This document shows, piece by piece, positions 34,488-43,817 of a stretch of 64,000 nucleotides of DNA. The DNA is from Cetobacterium_A somerae (GTDB lineage Bacteria; Fusobacteriota; Fusobacteriia; Fusobacteriales; Fusobacteriaceae). The DNA lies in NCBI RefSeq assembly GCF_044784365.2, contig NZ_CP173070.2, one strand, 5' to 3'. The notes beneath the pieces were generated by a model. The model was not told where the DNA came from and searched no databases. It saw nothing but the letters and a program-made list of their open reading frames with translations. Numbering within the stretch: position 1 is the first letter of the stretch; each line of letters begins with the position of its first letter. The translations under genes were made by a program, and so were the position numbers.

Positions 34488-35402
34488 GTGGTTATAGGTG
34501 AGTTTAAAAATTTGAGCACAAGTATAATAAACAACCTAACTCCAACTGTTAAAAGTATGCTCTATATATTTTTAATGTTGGACTTAACTCTTTCCATGCT
34601 TTTTAACGAGGACGATGGAATGGGAATATTTATAACTCTTATGAAAAAAATTCTTCTCTATGGGTTTTTCATATGGCTAATAACAAAGTATGGATATATT
34701 ATAAAAACTATTTTAGATGGCTTTATACAACTTGGGAATTTGGCTTCTATTGGGGTGGCTTCAAAATCCCTTGAAACCTCTCCAGGAGTTGTATTTTCAC
34801 TGGTTATGTCAAAGATAACACCAATATTTCTAACTGTTTCAGCTGGAGCTTTAGCTATGGATTTAGCTTTAATTGAAAGTTTGCCAATAACTCTTTTTCT
34901 ACTTGGAAGTAGTCTTGGAATTGTGGCGGGACTTATAGCTCTAGAGATAGTTATTATCTTTATAAAGTTTTATCTTACAACAGCACTGGCCTTTGTACTT
35001 ATGCCCTTTGGAGTTTTCTCTAAAACTAGAGAGGTGGCTACAAAGGGACTTCACTCTCTTCTTTCCCAAGGAGTAGAGATTATGGTGGCTGTTATAATTA
35101 TAAACTTTTTTAATAGGTATATTGAAAACTTTTTAATGTTAGATTCTATAGATGATAAAAATCCTATTGGACTTATAAATAACTTGGTGATAGTTATATT
35201 TTTCTTTTTACTAATAACAAGAATTCCAATTATAGTTTCAACACTTTTAACTGGATCAATAAGCAATTTATCTCTTACTGATTCTGGAATAAGAAATGCT
35301 TCTGGTAACTTAAATCGTGGGAATATTGGAAAAGCTGGTTCTGAGATAAAAAATATGGGTGAAAAGGTTTATTCTGCATATAAGAAAGCTACTGGTGGTT
35401 AG
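34488..35402 (+). CDS. trbL: TrbL/VirB6-like polytopic membrane protein
   Basis: 304 residues with about six hydrophobic segments (for example SMLYIFLMLDLTLSMLF, ILLYGFFIWLITKYGYII, VIIFFFLLITRIPIIVSTLL) and a Gly/Ser/Asn-rich tail (SISNLSLTDSGIRNASGNLN). Forms the inner-membrane part of the channel. Start uncertain: GTG 34488 has no RBS, while a strong GGAGG at about 34459 points to a start near 34473, where the in-frame codon is ATT. Possible non-standard initiation or a small indel. Confidence 0.88.
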   Translation: MVIGEFKNLSTSIINNLTPTVKSMLYIFLMLDLTLSMLFNEDDGMGIFITLMKKILLYGFFIWLITKYGYIIKTILDGFIQLGNLASIGVASKSLETSPGVVFSLVMSKITPIFLTVSAGALAMDLALIESLPITLFLLGSSLGIVAGLIALEIVIIFIKFYLTTALAFVLMPFGVFSKTREVATKGLHSLLSQGVEIMVAVIIINFFNRYIENFLMLDSIDDKNPIGLINNLVIVIFFFLLITRIPIIVSTLLTGSISNLSLTDSGIRNASGNLNRGNIGKAGSEIKNMGEKVYSAYKKATGG

Positions 35403-35403
35403 T

Positions 35404-35898
35404 ATGAGAAGAAAAATAGGCATTATAGCAACCTCTTTACTGCTTTATCTCTTTGTAAAAGAGCTAAGTAGTAGATACTTTGTTTTAAATCTATCTCCTA
35501 GTATGGAAAAAGGTATCTATCTATTAAAGGAGATTGATGAGTTAAAAAAAGGGGACGTTGTAGTTTTAAACATCCCCTTAAATATTAAAGAAACTCTTTA
35601 TTCTAGAGGGTATCTGCCTAAAAATATAAAGACACTTTTAAAAGAGGTGGTAGCAGTAGAAGGGGACTGTGTGGAGGTAGTTCACAATAAAATCTATATA
35701 AATGGTGAGATTAAAGGAGATATTGCTGAGGTGGATCCAAAAGGCAGAGAGTTAATTAGCTTTGTAAAAAATGGAGTTTTAAAAAGTGATGAGGTTTTTC
35801 TTCTAGGAAGAGGGAAAAATAGCTTTGATAGCAGATATTTTGGAGCTGTGGAAAAAAGTGAAATATTAAAAAAAACTATTTTAATAAAGGAGTTTTAA
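35404..35898 (+). CDS. traF: TraF-type signal-peptidase-like pilin maturation protease (S26)
   Basis: 164 residues from the ATG at 35404. One N-terminal membrane helix (IGIIATSLLLYLFVKEL), then the S26 catalytic pieces: the serine in FVLNLSPSMEKGIYLL and the lysine in LLKEVVAVEGDCVEV, later FLLGRGKNSFDSRYFG. In RP4, TraF trims and cyclises the TrbC pilin; the same role is likely here. One base after trbL. Confidence 0.9.
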   Translation: MRRKIGIIATSLLLYLFVKELSSRYFVLNLSPSMEKGIYLLKEIDELKKGDVVVLNIPLNIKETLYSRGYLPKNIKTLLKEVVAVEGDCVEVVHNKIYINGEIKGDIAEVDPKGRELISFVKNGVLKSDEVFLLGRGKNSFDSRYFGAVEKSEILKKTILIKEF

Positions 35899-36117
35899 AT
35901 GAATGAAAATAAAGAGAGATTAAAAAATGAGTTAATATTGGAGCAACTAGAGGAGATAGAAAAACTTATAGAGGAACATGAAGAAAACTTAAAATATACT
36001 AAAGAAAATATCTTAGAAGCTCTTATGAAATATTCTAAATCTGAAAATATAGATGAAATAATTGAAAAAAAAGAACTTGAAGAACTAGTAGCTTCATATA
36101 AAGAGGTAGAGCCATGA
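35899..36117 (+). CDS. Small acidic coiled-coil protein of the tra operon
   Basis: 72 residues, all helical and strongly charged (ELILEQLEEIEKLIEEHEENL, then ALMKYSKSENIDEIIEKKEL). No signal or motif. Start directly after the traF stop with TAAAGGAG-type RBS inside traF, and its stop overlaps the next start (ATGA). Probable accessory or regulatory protein; family unknown. Confidence 0.6.
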   Translation: MNENKERLKNELILEQLEEIEKLIEEHEENLKYTKENILEALMKYSKSENIDEIIEKKELEELVASYKEVEP

Positions 36118-38735
36118 GCATACTAAAGGAGTTTGGAAGCCAGAATGAGTTAGAATTAAAAGAAAATCTTAAATATAACTCAAAAGAGAGTGAAAATTTA
36201 GTATCTATAATTGATTATATGGGAAGAGTGACAAAACCAGAAAGGATTATGCTAAAAAGCTTCAATGATGTAGCTAATATTTGTGAGTACTTTAGAGACC
36301 CAGATATCAATATAAAATATGGAGATATGGCGCTGCTATCTTTAAATGCTAATAATGAAGTGGAAAGTTTTAAAAAATTAGAAAGTAATGTTTTAGAAAG
36401 TGATTATGAAGAGATAGAAAATAAAGTTTTAAGAGCAGCTTTAAGTGAGAGATTTGCTAAAGGTGGAGTGCTTTTAGTAAATAGTGATAACTTTGAGTAT
36501 GCAGGGTACTTTAGAGATACTTTAGATGATATGGGATATAATCTCGTTGACAGTGTGGGCATAGATAAAGAGGATAAAGTGGTATCTTTTCTTAACGAAG
36601 GTCATGAGAGACCCTTAGAATATAAAGGAGTTCACAAGATAGTATTAGAGGGGTTAGAAAAAACTAAAGATAGAAATTACAGTGAAAATGAGAAAAACCT
36701 AGTGAATATATTTAAAGCTCATGGGTATAAAGTTAAAAATTATGAGGATATTGTAAGAGAGATAAAAAATGAAAAAAACTCAGAACTGAAGGTTTTAAAG
36801 GATACAATTGATGATTTTTTAGCAAAAAAGGTTGAAAGAATGAGATATAGTGGCGACTTAAAAGAGCTTACACACTATGTAAGAGCAGAGCTTGGAGAGA
36901 AAGATTACGAAGTTTTTAAAGTTCTTTGTTTGGACAAACAAAATAACATTATTAAAAATAGTAATCTTTTTTATGGAACAATAGATCGGAGTGTAGTTTA
37001 TCCTAGAGAGATACTAAAACTAGCGCTAGATAGTGAAGCTCACTCTGTAATGTTTATCCATAACCATCCTTCAGGAAATTTAACTCCTTCTAAAAAAGAT
37101 ATTAGTTTAACTCAAGAGATGGGAGATATGTTAGAAAGAGTTGGATGTAGATTAGTTGATAGTGTAGTTATTTCAAGAGAGGGATATACCTCAATGAGAG
37201 AGGACAATCTAGCTACCTTTAGTAAACTTACAGAAAAACCAAATCCTGTTTCAATTGAACTTGAAAAAGAGCCTCTAATAGAAACACCTAGAGTTGAAAG
37301 AAATGAGATAAAGGAAAAAGAGCTAGCATTTAAAAGAGATACTGAACTTTCTCCTGTGGAGGAAAAATTTATTAAAAGGTTTTTAGAAAGGTGTGAAAAA
37401 GGAGTAAATCCAGTAAAAAACGAGGTACTGGGGCAACTATTTAATCCTGTAACAGGAAACGAATATAAGGGGTTAGATGCACTAGTTCTTTTAGAAAAAA
37501 GTAGCGAAAAAGGATATATGGATTCAAGGTGGCTGACACTAAATGAAGCTGATAGACTGGGCTACAGTATTAAAAAAGGTGAGAAAGCTACAACTTTGGA
37601 AAAAACTATTTTAAGGGATAAGGATGGAGAGGTTCTAACAAAAAATCGATATGAAAACCTATCTGTGGAGGAGAAGGTGGCGTTTTTTAAAGAGAGTGTT
37701 CAAAGGGATAAAATTCGAATCCACCTATTTAATGGTGAACAGATAGAAAACTTTCCAAAGTTAGAGAAAACTACTGAAAGGGATGTGGATAAACTACTAA
37801 AAAATATTCCTTGTAAAATTGAGGAAAGAGCTGGAGATTTAAGCTATTACGATAGAGCACATGACACAATTGTAATATCTCAAAATTTAAGAGGAAAAGA
37901 TAGAGAGGTTGAACTTTTAAAACAGTTTATAAATAGCACTTCACACCCAAATAGACTGGATAGAGAGTATAATATTTTATCTAAAAACCACTATAAAGAG
38001 GAGTTTATAAGTAGTGTTGCTCTGGCTCTTTTAAAAAATCATTTGGGATTTGAAAACAGTGAGAAAGATAGCTATGTATTTAAAAGAGTTGGAAAAGAGT
38101 TTATGGATAAACCGCAGGAACTATACGAGATTTTAAAAAGCAGCGAAAAGGTGGCTCTAGGAGTTTTAAATAGTGGTAGGTTGGAAAGAGATGACTTTAA
38201 AGATTTAAAGGTAAAACTAAACTTTTCTGAAGTGGATTTTAAAGTTAAAGATGGGACTACTTTAGAGGGAGTTGAAGGGTATAGACTACTTTCAAAGATA
38301 CTTTTAAAGGATAAAGAGATAGAAAGAAATTTAGAAGAGAGAAGAAATGTGGATTTTGAAATAGAGTGTAAAAGCTTTAAAAGTGGAAGAGTTCGTGTGG
38401 AGTTGGGAACTTTAGAGTTTGGAGGGCAGGAAGAGGTAGCCAAAGGTCTAGAGTATAAGTTTAAAAGTATAGTTAAAGAGATAGAAACTAATGCAGATAG
38501 ATATATTTCACCTTTTATTAATCATAAAAATATAGAGAGTGAAAAAAGTGAGGTGTTAAGATTAAATAGAAGCTTTAATAGGCGAGCTATGAACTTTTGT
38601 GAAAAAATTATGACAGATGAAAAAGAGAGAAGTTTAGATTTAGATAAAAGTATAAAGATGGAAAAGTTAAATCCTTGGAAAAAGTTTCAAGAGGAGAGAA
38701 GAGAGCGTGGACAAAGTTTAGGTAGGGAGAGATGA
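36114..38735 (+). CDS. RadC/JAB-domain plus ArdC-like domain fusion protein
   Basis: 873 residues, cytoplasmic. The N-terminal 210 residues are of unknown type. Residues about 235-375 form a RadC-like JAB/MPN domain with the complete metal motif HNHPSGNLTPSKKD (first His near 316). Residues about 410-540 (EEKFIKRFLERCEKGVNP, then LDALVLLEKSSEKGY, then WLTLNEADRLGYSIKKGEKAT) look like the ssDNA-binding N-domain of ArdC/LtrC anti-restriction proteins. The remainder (about 330 residues) is helical and charged. Likely acts on incoming single-stranded DNA or protects it, inferred from the domains and from being followed by the topoisomerase. Confidence 0.75.
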   Translation: MSILKEFGSQNELELKENLKYNSKESENLVSIIDYMGRVTKPERIMLKSFNDVANICEYFRDPDINIKYGDMALLSLNANNEVESFKKLESNVLESDYEEIENKVLRAALSERFAKGGVLLVNSDNFEYAGYFRDTLDDMGYNLVDSVGIDKEDKVVSFLNEGHERPLEYKGVHKIVLEGLEKTKDRNYSENEKNLVNIFKAHGYKVKNYEDIVREIKNEKNSELKVLKDTIDDFLAKKVERMRYSGDLKELTHYVRAELGEKDYEVFKVLCLDKQNNIIKNSNLFYGTIDRSVVYPREILKLALDSEAHSVMFIHNHPSGNLTPSKKDISLTQEMGDMLERVGCRLVDSVVISREGYTSMREDNLATFSKLTEKPNPVSIELEKEPLIETPRVERNEIKEKELAFKRDTELSPVEEKFIKRFLERCEKGVNPVKNEVLGQLFNPVTGNEYKGLDALVLLEKSSEKGYMDSRWLTLNEADRLGYSIKKGEKATTLEKTILRDKDGEVLTKNRYENLSVEEKVAFFKESVQRDKIRIHLFNGEQIENFPKLEKTTERDVDKLLKNIPCKIEERAGDLSYYDRAHDTIVISQNLRGKDREVELLKQFINSTSHPNRLDREYNILSKNHYKEEFISSVALALLKNHLGFENSEKDSYVFKRVGKEFMDKPQELYEILKSSEKVALGVLNSGRLERDDFKDLKVKLNFSEVDFKVKDGTTLEGVEGYRLLSKILLKDKEIERNLEERRNVDFEIECKSFKSGRVRVELGTLEFGGQEEVAKGLEYKFKSIVKEIETNADRYISPFINHKNIESEKSEVLRLNRSFNRRAMNFCEKIMTDEKERSLDLDKSIKMEKLNPWKKFQEERRERGQSLGRER

Positions 38736-38736
38736 T

Positions 38737-41019
38737 ATGGATTTAATAATAGCTGAAAAAAAAGGGGTAGCTGAAGCTATAGCAGAGGCTTTAGGTGGCT
38801 TTGAAAAAAGTGCTGGATATTTTGAAAGTGAAGGTTCTATTTTAACTTGGGCAAGTGGACACCTTCTTGAACTTAAAGAACCTCAAGAGATAGATGAAAA
38901 GTTTAAAACTTGGAAAATACTAGATTTACCCATAAAAATTGATGAAACTTGGAAGCGTAGACCAAAGTTTTATAACGTAGGAAGTGGGTTATCAAAGGAG
39001 GAGAAAGAGCGATTAGAAAATAGTCAAAAAGTTATAGATAGACAACTGGGGTTAATTGAAAGATTTTTAAAAAATAAGGAGATTAAAAAAGTGATTCATG
39101 CAGGAGATCCTGATTCTGAGGGGCAACTGCTAATTGATGAACTAATAGAGTATTTCAGCTGTAAAAAACCAGTTATGAGGGTACTAATAAATGATAATAA
39201 CGCTAATAAAGTGAGAGAGGCTTTTAAAAAGATGGAACCTAATGAAAAATATGTACCCCTTGGAAAAGCTGCTTATGCTAGGAGTTTAGCTGATATGTAC
39301 CTTGGGGTTAATGCTAGTAGATTTTTTACACTAAAAGCCAATATGAATGAGGGAAGAATTGTTGTGGGAAGAGTAAAATCCCCTGTTCTTGGACTAGTTG
39401 TAAATAGGTATCTAGAGATTAAAAATCATGTAAAATCTTGCTACTACATCTTAGAAAAAAGCGTAGAGGTTGTAAAAAAATCAAATACTCAAGAGAAAGA
39501 GGAGTATATAAGGGCCATTGAGAGATATGAAAAAGAGTTTTTAGATGAAAGTCGAAAAAAGGTAGCTTTGGAAAATTTAGCTAATGAGTTTACTAGATTA
39601 AATGAAAGAGTAAGGTTAAAGTTAAGTCTTGTACCACCTAAGGAGATTTTGTCAGATGGAAAAGTTATTGATAAAGTTCTACTAGAGGAGTTAGATAAAG
39701 AGATAAATGGAGTTCAAAGATTGATAGTATCTAAAGAGATAGTTAAAAAAGAACCTCCTCTACCATTTAATCTAATAGAGTTGCAACAGTATTGTAATAA
39801 AAAGTGGAGCTATGAAAGTGATAGAGTTATGAGAGTAACTCAAGATTTAAGAGATAAATATAAAGCTATAACTTATAATCGTTCTGATTGCCAGTACCTA
39901 TCTTTAGAACATTTTAAAGAGGCACCAGAAGTTATAGAAAGAGTTTTTAAAAATCTGGATATTAAAGTGGAGAATATGGATTATACAAAAGTTTCAAAGT
40001 GTTTTAATGATGAGTTGGTAACTGCACATCATGGAATAATACCTACAAATACAACTATAGATTTAAAAAGACTAACTGAAGAGGAAAGAAATATCTATGA
40101 GATTGTCTGTAAGTACTATATAGTTCAGTTTTTAGGAGCTATGATTATGGAAAAAACTTTAGGAGAGGTAAGAGTAGTAGAGAGTTTAATACTTAAAGGA
40201 ACATCTAGTAAAACACTGGACTATGGATATAGGGAGTTTTTAGATGAGAGAGACTCTGAAGAGGAAAAAGAGGAGAGTAGCTCTTTAAGCTCCTTATATA
40301 GCGGAGAATACGAGTGTGAAATTATAGGTGGCAAAATACTAGAAAAGGAAACAGAACCTAAAAAACAGTATAATGAGGCCTCTCTATTAAAGGATATGAC
40401 ATCTATATCAAAATATGTAAAAGATATTAGATTAAAAGAGGCTCTAAAGGATAAGGATAAAGGAAAAAAAGGGGAGAGTGGTGGCATAGGAACTCCTGCT
40501 ACTCGTTCCACTGTTATAAAGGATCTTTTTAGAGATAGGTATGTGGAGTTAAAGGGAAAAGAGATAGTTCCAACAGAGCTTGGGTTAAAGGTTTATGAGT
40601 ATATAGCTGATGAGGTTAAAACTGCCAATGTAACAGCTGAGTGGTGGTTGATACAAAGGGAGATAGAGGAGGGCGCAAGTGTATCTAAACTAGTTCGAAA
40701 GGTTGAAAAGGACTTTTTAGACATTATGTCAAAGAGTTATGAAAAGGTAGAGCACGGAGAAAGAGTTAAAGAGACTATCGGAGTTTGTCCTAAGTGTCAG
40801 GGAGATATAACAGAGTCTAAAAAAGCTTATAACTGCTCTTGTGGGTTTATATTTTGGAAAAATGAGGCTATATCTTTAAAGAGGTTTCAAGAGCTTATAA
40901 AAGGAAAAACTATTAGTGTGAAAGGGTTAAAGAGTAAGGCTGGAAAAAGTTATAACGCAAAGATAAAACTGAAAGCTAATTATGAGGGATTTGAGATAGT
41001 GGAGTTTTTGAAGTTATAA
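38737..41019 (+). CDS. topB: Type IA DNA topoisomerase (TopB/TraE type)
   Basis: 760 residues. TOPRIM with DLIIAEKKGVAEAIAEAL at the start and HAGDPDSEGQLLIDEL (acidic residues at about 124 and 126). Catalytic tyrosine at about residue 380 in ITYNRSDCQYLS. TPATRSTVIKDLF is a family signature, and a C-terminal zinc-ribbon-like CPKCQGDITESKKAYNCSC is present. Relaxes or unlinks DNA, perhaps during plasmid transfer and replication. Last gene of the tra operon. A decayed piece of a second copy lies at 58543-58856. Confidence 0.95.
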   Translation: MDLIIAEKKGVAEAIAEALGGFEKSAGYFESEGSILTWASGHLLELKEPQEIDEKFKTWKILDLPIKIDETWKRRPKFYNVGSGLSKEEKERLENSQKVIDRQLGLIERFLKNKEIKKVIHAGDPDSEGQLLIDELIEYFSCKKPVMRVLINDNNANKVREAFKKMEPNEKYVPLGKAAYARSLADMYLGVNASRFFTLKANMNEGRIVVGRVKSPVLGLVVNRYLEIKNHVKSCYYILEKSVEVVKKSNTQEKEEYIRAIERYEKEFLDESRKKVALENLANEFTRLNERVRLKLSLVPPKEILSDGKVIDKVLLEELDKEINGVQRLIVSKEIVKKEPPLPFNLIELQQYCNKKWSYESDRVMRVTQDLRDKYKAITYNRSDCQYLSLEHFKEAPEVIERVFKNLDIKVENMDYTKVSKCFNDELVTAHHGIIPTNTTIDLKRLTEEERNIYEIVCKYYIVQFLGAMIMEKTLGEVRVVESLILKGTSSKTLDYGYREFLDERDSEEEKEESSSLSSLYSGEYECEIIGGKILEKETEPKKQYNEASLLKDMTSISKYVKDIRLKEALKDKDKGKKGESGGIGTPATRSTVIKDLFRDRYVELKGKEIVPTELGLKVYEYIADEVKTANVTAEWWLIQREIEEGASVSKLVRKVEKDFLDIMSKSYEKVEHGERVKETIGVCPKCQGDITESKKAYNCSCGFIFWKNEAISLKRFQELIKGKTISVKGLKSKAGKSYNAKIKLKANYEGFEIVEFLKL

Positions 41020-41099
41020 AAGAAATAAAAGGAAAAAATAATATCTTGAGAAAAGATAAGTTGAAACACTTGAATAAAAATTTTTATTAAGGAGAAGAG

Positions 41100-41741
41100 A
41101 TGATTAAAGAGATTAGTTTAGATATTGCAGAATCAATAAAAGAAAGTTTATTAGTCGGTAATTTGACTAATGAAGTTCATTTAAAAATAGGAGATTATGA
41201 AATTAATATAGATAACCTAGAAAATTCTATAATAGATGAAAATAATGAACTAATGGAAAAAACAACATTTACTTTTAGAGGATTTCCTGAAGTTTTAAAT
41301 AAAGGAAAACAAATAGGAGAACTCTTTTTTAGTATAGGACAATGGAGAGATGAGAAAAGCTATAGATTTGTAGATACTCATATTGTATTAGGTGCTAAAA
41401 TGATTCATAATTTTTTCAGTCAAATAGATCTTTCAGATGCAGTGGAGGATAAAGAGAATATTTATTTGTTAAAAAATATAAGTTCTAAAGCTGGAAGAGG
41501 TGCTATAGTTAGACTTTATACTGGAAAAGGTAGTTTTTCAGCAGAGGAAAGAGTAGCAAAACTATTAGAAAATTATAGAGATCAAACTATTGAACGAAAT
41601 AGTAAAAAGTGGATAAAAGTTTGTATTATTAATAAAAAACTACTAGAAAAAACGCAAGAGAATAGAAGTATACTTTTAACTAAATTTGTAGAAGATTTTT
41701 TAAGATTCTCATTTTTAGTAGAAGAAATAAGAGAATTATAA
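41100..41741 (+). CDS. Hypothetical protein downstream of the tra operon
   Basis: 213 residues from an ATG with AAGGAGAAGAG. The first 75 residues are mixed beta (LVGNLTNEVHLKIGDYEINIDN, FTFRGFPEVLNKGKQIGELF), the second part helical with RGAIVRLYTGKGSFSAEERVAKLL and a positively charged WIKVCIINKKLL. No signal or membrane segment. I do not recognise it. Base composition is more AT-rich than the tra genes, so it may not be part of that operon (80-bp gap). Confidence 0.6.
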   Translation: MIKEISLDIAESIKESLLVGNLTNEVHLKIGDYEINIDNLENSIIDENNELMEKTTFTFRGFPEVLNKGKQIGELFFSIGQWRDEKSYRFVDTHIVLGAKMIHNFFSQIDLSDAVEDKENIYLLKNISSKAGRGAIVRLYTGKGSFSAEERVAKLLENYRDQTIERNSKKWIKVCIINKKLLEKTQENRSILLTKFVEDFLRFSFLVEEIREL

Positions 41742-42110
41742 AAAATAAAAAAGGAATTTATTCAAAAAAAAGAAACAATAAACAAGAAGCTTAGCCAAAC
41801 TTCTAGCATGAAACCTCCTAAAGAAAAATAGTTTTATTTCTTAAAATGCTATTAAATACTTTAGAATTAAAAGTAAAAGAGAAGAGTTAAGAAAGACTCT
41901 TTTCTTTTTCATTATGATTTTTATTTTCATACGGATAAAATCTCTATTCAAAGTCTATACTATTAATATGCTTCACATGGGGAAAATAAAAATTCTGATG
42001 TTATTAATATTTCTTTTGATAGAAATTTTATAGGAATCTTAGTCTCAGGAAAAATATTTTAAAATGGCATCACCAAAATCTTATCAGTAGATTAAATCTT
42101 ATTTATAGCA
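41742..42110. other. Intergenic: weak plus-strand terminator, then 3' flank of the group II intron
   Basis: AAGAGT/ACTCTT stem followed by TTCTTTTTC (about 41885-41910) could end the upstream gene. The rest to 42110 carries one short coding-like stretch (NSDVINISFDRNFIGILVSG, stop) that looks like a gene remnant beside the intron; no complete gene. Confidence 0.4.
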
Positions 42111-42150
42111 ATAGGTAAGGCTTTGAGATTATCTCCACCTTTTCCCCTGC

Positions 42151-42190
42151 TCCACACCGTGCATGCGACTTTCACCGCACACGGCGTTCC
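42151..42190 (-). ncRNA. Group II intron domain V
   Basis: Minus strand reads a GC-rich hairpin CGCCGTGTGCG-GTGAAAG-TCGCATGCACGG with the GTGAAAG-type loop and bulge of bacterial domain V. It lies 17 bp beyond the RT stop and is much more GC-rich than the surroundings. Confidence 0.8.
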
Positions 42191-42206
42191 ATCATAATTT
42201 TAAATT

Positions 42207-43817
42207 TTATTTATATTTAGAAAGTGTTTTTAATATTCTTGCATAGTTCTCATTGTCTTTATAGTAATCCTCTTTATTTTCGCTTTTTAGTAAAGTTTTG
42301 AATGAAGAATCTAGCAACATTAAATTTTCAAGGTCAGCACTTCCTCCATGTTCTATTGGAACTAGCCTATGAACATAAAAGTTGTCATTTCCTGCGATAT
42401 ATTTTCCTGTTACTTCGCAAGTTGAGTTTCTTTGGAGTCTCAGAATAGCTCTTATTTGAGGGTCTTCGACTCCAATTATCTCAATTTGTTTTTCTTCTTT
42501 CTGTACTCTCTTTTTCGCTGAAAATAGTTTAGGTATTTTAAACTTTATAGCTTGTAGCGTGAAGATTGTGGTTTCTGCTACATTCCATACTTGAAAGTTA
42601 TACCCTTTATAGCGGAGCTTGTATTTCTTATCCTTTTTATCAGAAGGTTTCCCTATTCTGTTCATTAAGGATTTATTAACTATATAGCCAATTTTTCTAA
42701 AATCTATATTTACCATTGTTGCCATGCGATAATAGTTTTGGATTCCTAGTATTACTGAATTAAATTTTAAGACTTGCAGGGCTGTTCGTCTTTTTTGAAG
42801 TTCTTTTATCTCTTGTCTGATTAAGTTTAAGATAGCTTTTCTTGCTTTGTCAGATACATATGACCTTACAGTTAATCTCTTTCTATTCTTAACAGCTTTG
42901 AATTTTATTCCTAGAAAGATACTAAACTCTTTTCTTAGATTTACTATTTTGGATTTCTTTTCAGAAATCTCTAGTTTCAATCTATCTTTCAAGAATATTT
43001 TAACAAGTTTGAACATCTTTTCCGCAGAACCTCTATCTCTACAAAAGAGTTTAAAGTCATCTGCGTATCTAACAATTCTAACTTCTGTTAAGTTTGTATC
43101 TCTAAGAGCTCTTTCTTTATTTCCAAGAGTGGAATATTCTCTTTTGGTTTTTAATCCTAACCATTGTTTATATATCCACCAGTCAAGTTCATTTAAGACT
43201 ATGTTGGCTAATAATGGCGAAAGTATTCCTCCTTGGGGAGTTCCCTTCTCAGATTGAATAATATCTTTGTTTTGTAATACAGTTTCTACTTTCAACATAC
43301 GTTTTATTATTGACAAGGTTTTCTTGTCGATAGATTTAAATCGCTGAAGTTGTTTTATCAACTTTTTATGATTTATATTATCAAAGAAACCTTTTATATC
43401 AATATCTACAACAAAATGTAATTTCGCTATATTTATCATGTGATAACAAGTTGCTATAGCATGTTCTGTACTACGTTGTGGTCTGAATCCAAAGGAATTT
43501 TTATGGAAACTCTTTTCAACTATTGGTTCTAAAATTTGTTTAAAACATAGCTGTACTAGTCTATCATAGATATTAGGTATTCCTAGCGGTCTAAACTCTC
43601 CATCTCCTTTTGGAATATCTACTCTTTTAACCATTCTAGGTGTGTATCTGCCCTTTAAATCGTATTTAATTCGTTTTACTATTTCATCTTCAATTTTTAA
43701 TATATCGCTTATGGTTTCGCCATTCACTCCTGGAGTTTTACTTCCCTTATTGCTTTTCAGCGCATGAATTGCTCGATAAATATTCGATTCTTCAATTATG
43801 CAGTCTATTAAACTCAT
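42207..43817 (-). CDS. ltrA: Group II intron reverse transcriptase/maturase with C-terminal HNH domain
   Basis: 536 residues. RT domain with TPGVNGETISDIL, FRPLGIPNIYDRLVQ, SFGFRPQRSTEHAI, FVVDIDIKGFFDNINH, KGTPQGGILSPLLANI and the catalytic VRYADDFKLFCRD; domain X/maturase around 330-430. The C-terminus (CEVTGKYIAGNDNFYVHRLVPIEHGGS, then LENLMLLDSSFKTLL) is an HNH-endonuclease-like module for second-strand cleavage. Should catalyse splicing and retrohoming of the intron. Frame intact, so the element may be active. Confidence 0.93.
   Translation of the reverse strand: MSLIDCIIEESNIYRAIHALKSNKGSKTPGVNGETISDILKIEDEIVKRIKYDLKGRYTPRMVKRVDIPKGDGEFRPLGIPNIYDRLVQLCFKQILEPIVEKSFHKNSFGFRPQRSTEHAIATCYHMINIAKLHFVVDIDIKGFFDNINHKKLIKQLQRFKSIDKKTLSIIKRMLKVETVLQNKDIIQSEKGTPQGGILSPLLANIVLNELDWWIYKQWLGLKTKREYSTLGNKERALRDTNLTEVRIVRYADDFKLFCRDRGSAEKMFKLVKIFLKDRLKLEISEKKSKIVNLRKEFSIFLGIKFKAVKNRKRLTVRSYVSDKARKAILNLIRQEIKELQKRRTALQVLKFNSVILGIQNYYRMATMVNIDFRKIGYIVNKSLMNRIGKPSDKKDKKYKLRYKGYNFQVWNVAETTIFTLQAIKFKIPKLFSAKKRVQKEEKQIEIIGVEDPQIRAILRLQRNSTCEVTGKYIAGNDNFYVHRLVPIEHGGSADLENLMLLDSSFKTLLKSENKEDYYKDNENYARILKTLSKYK

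Noticed and set aside
38072..38443. 123-codon antisense frame inside the RadC-ArdC gene and similar antisense frames in trbE, topB and traG
   Set aside because: Serine/leucine-rich complements of Lys/Glu-rich genes without RBS; shadows of the real genes.
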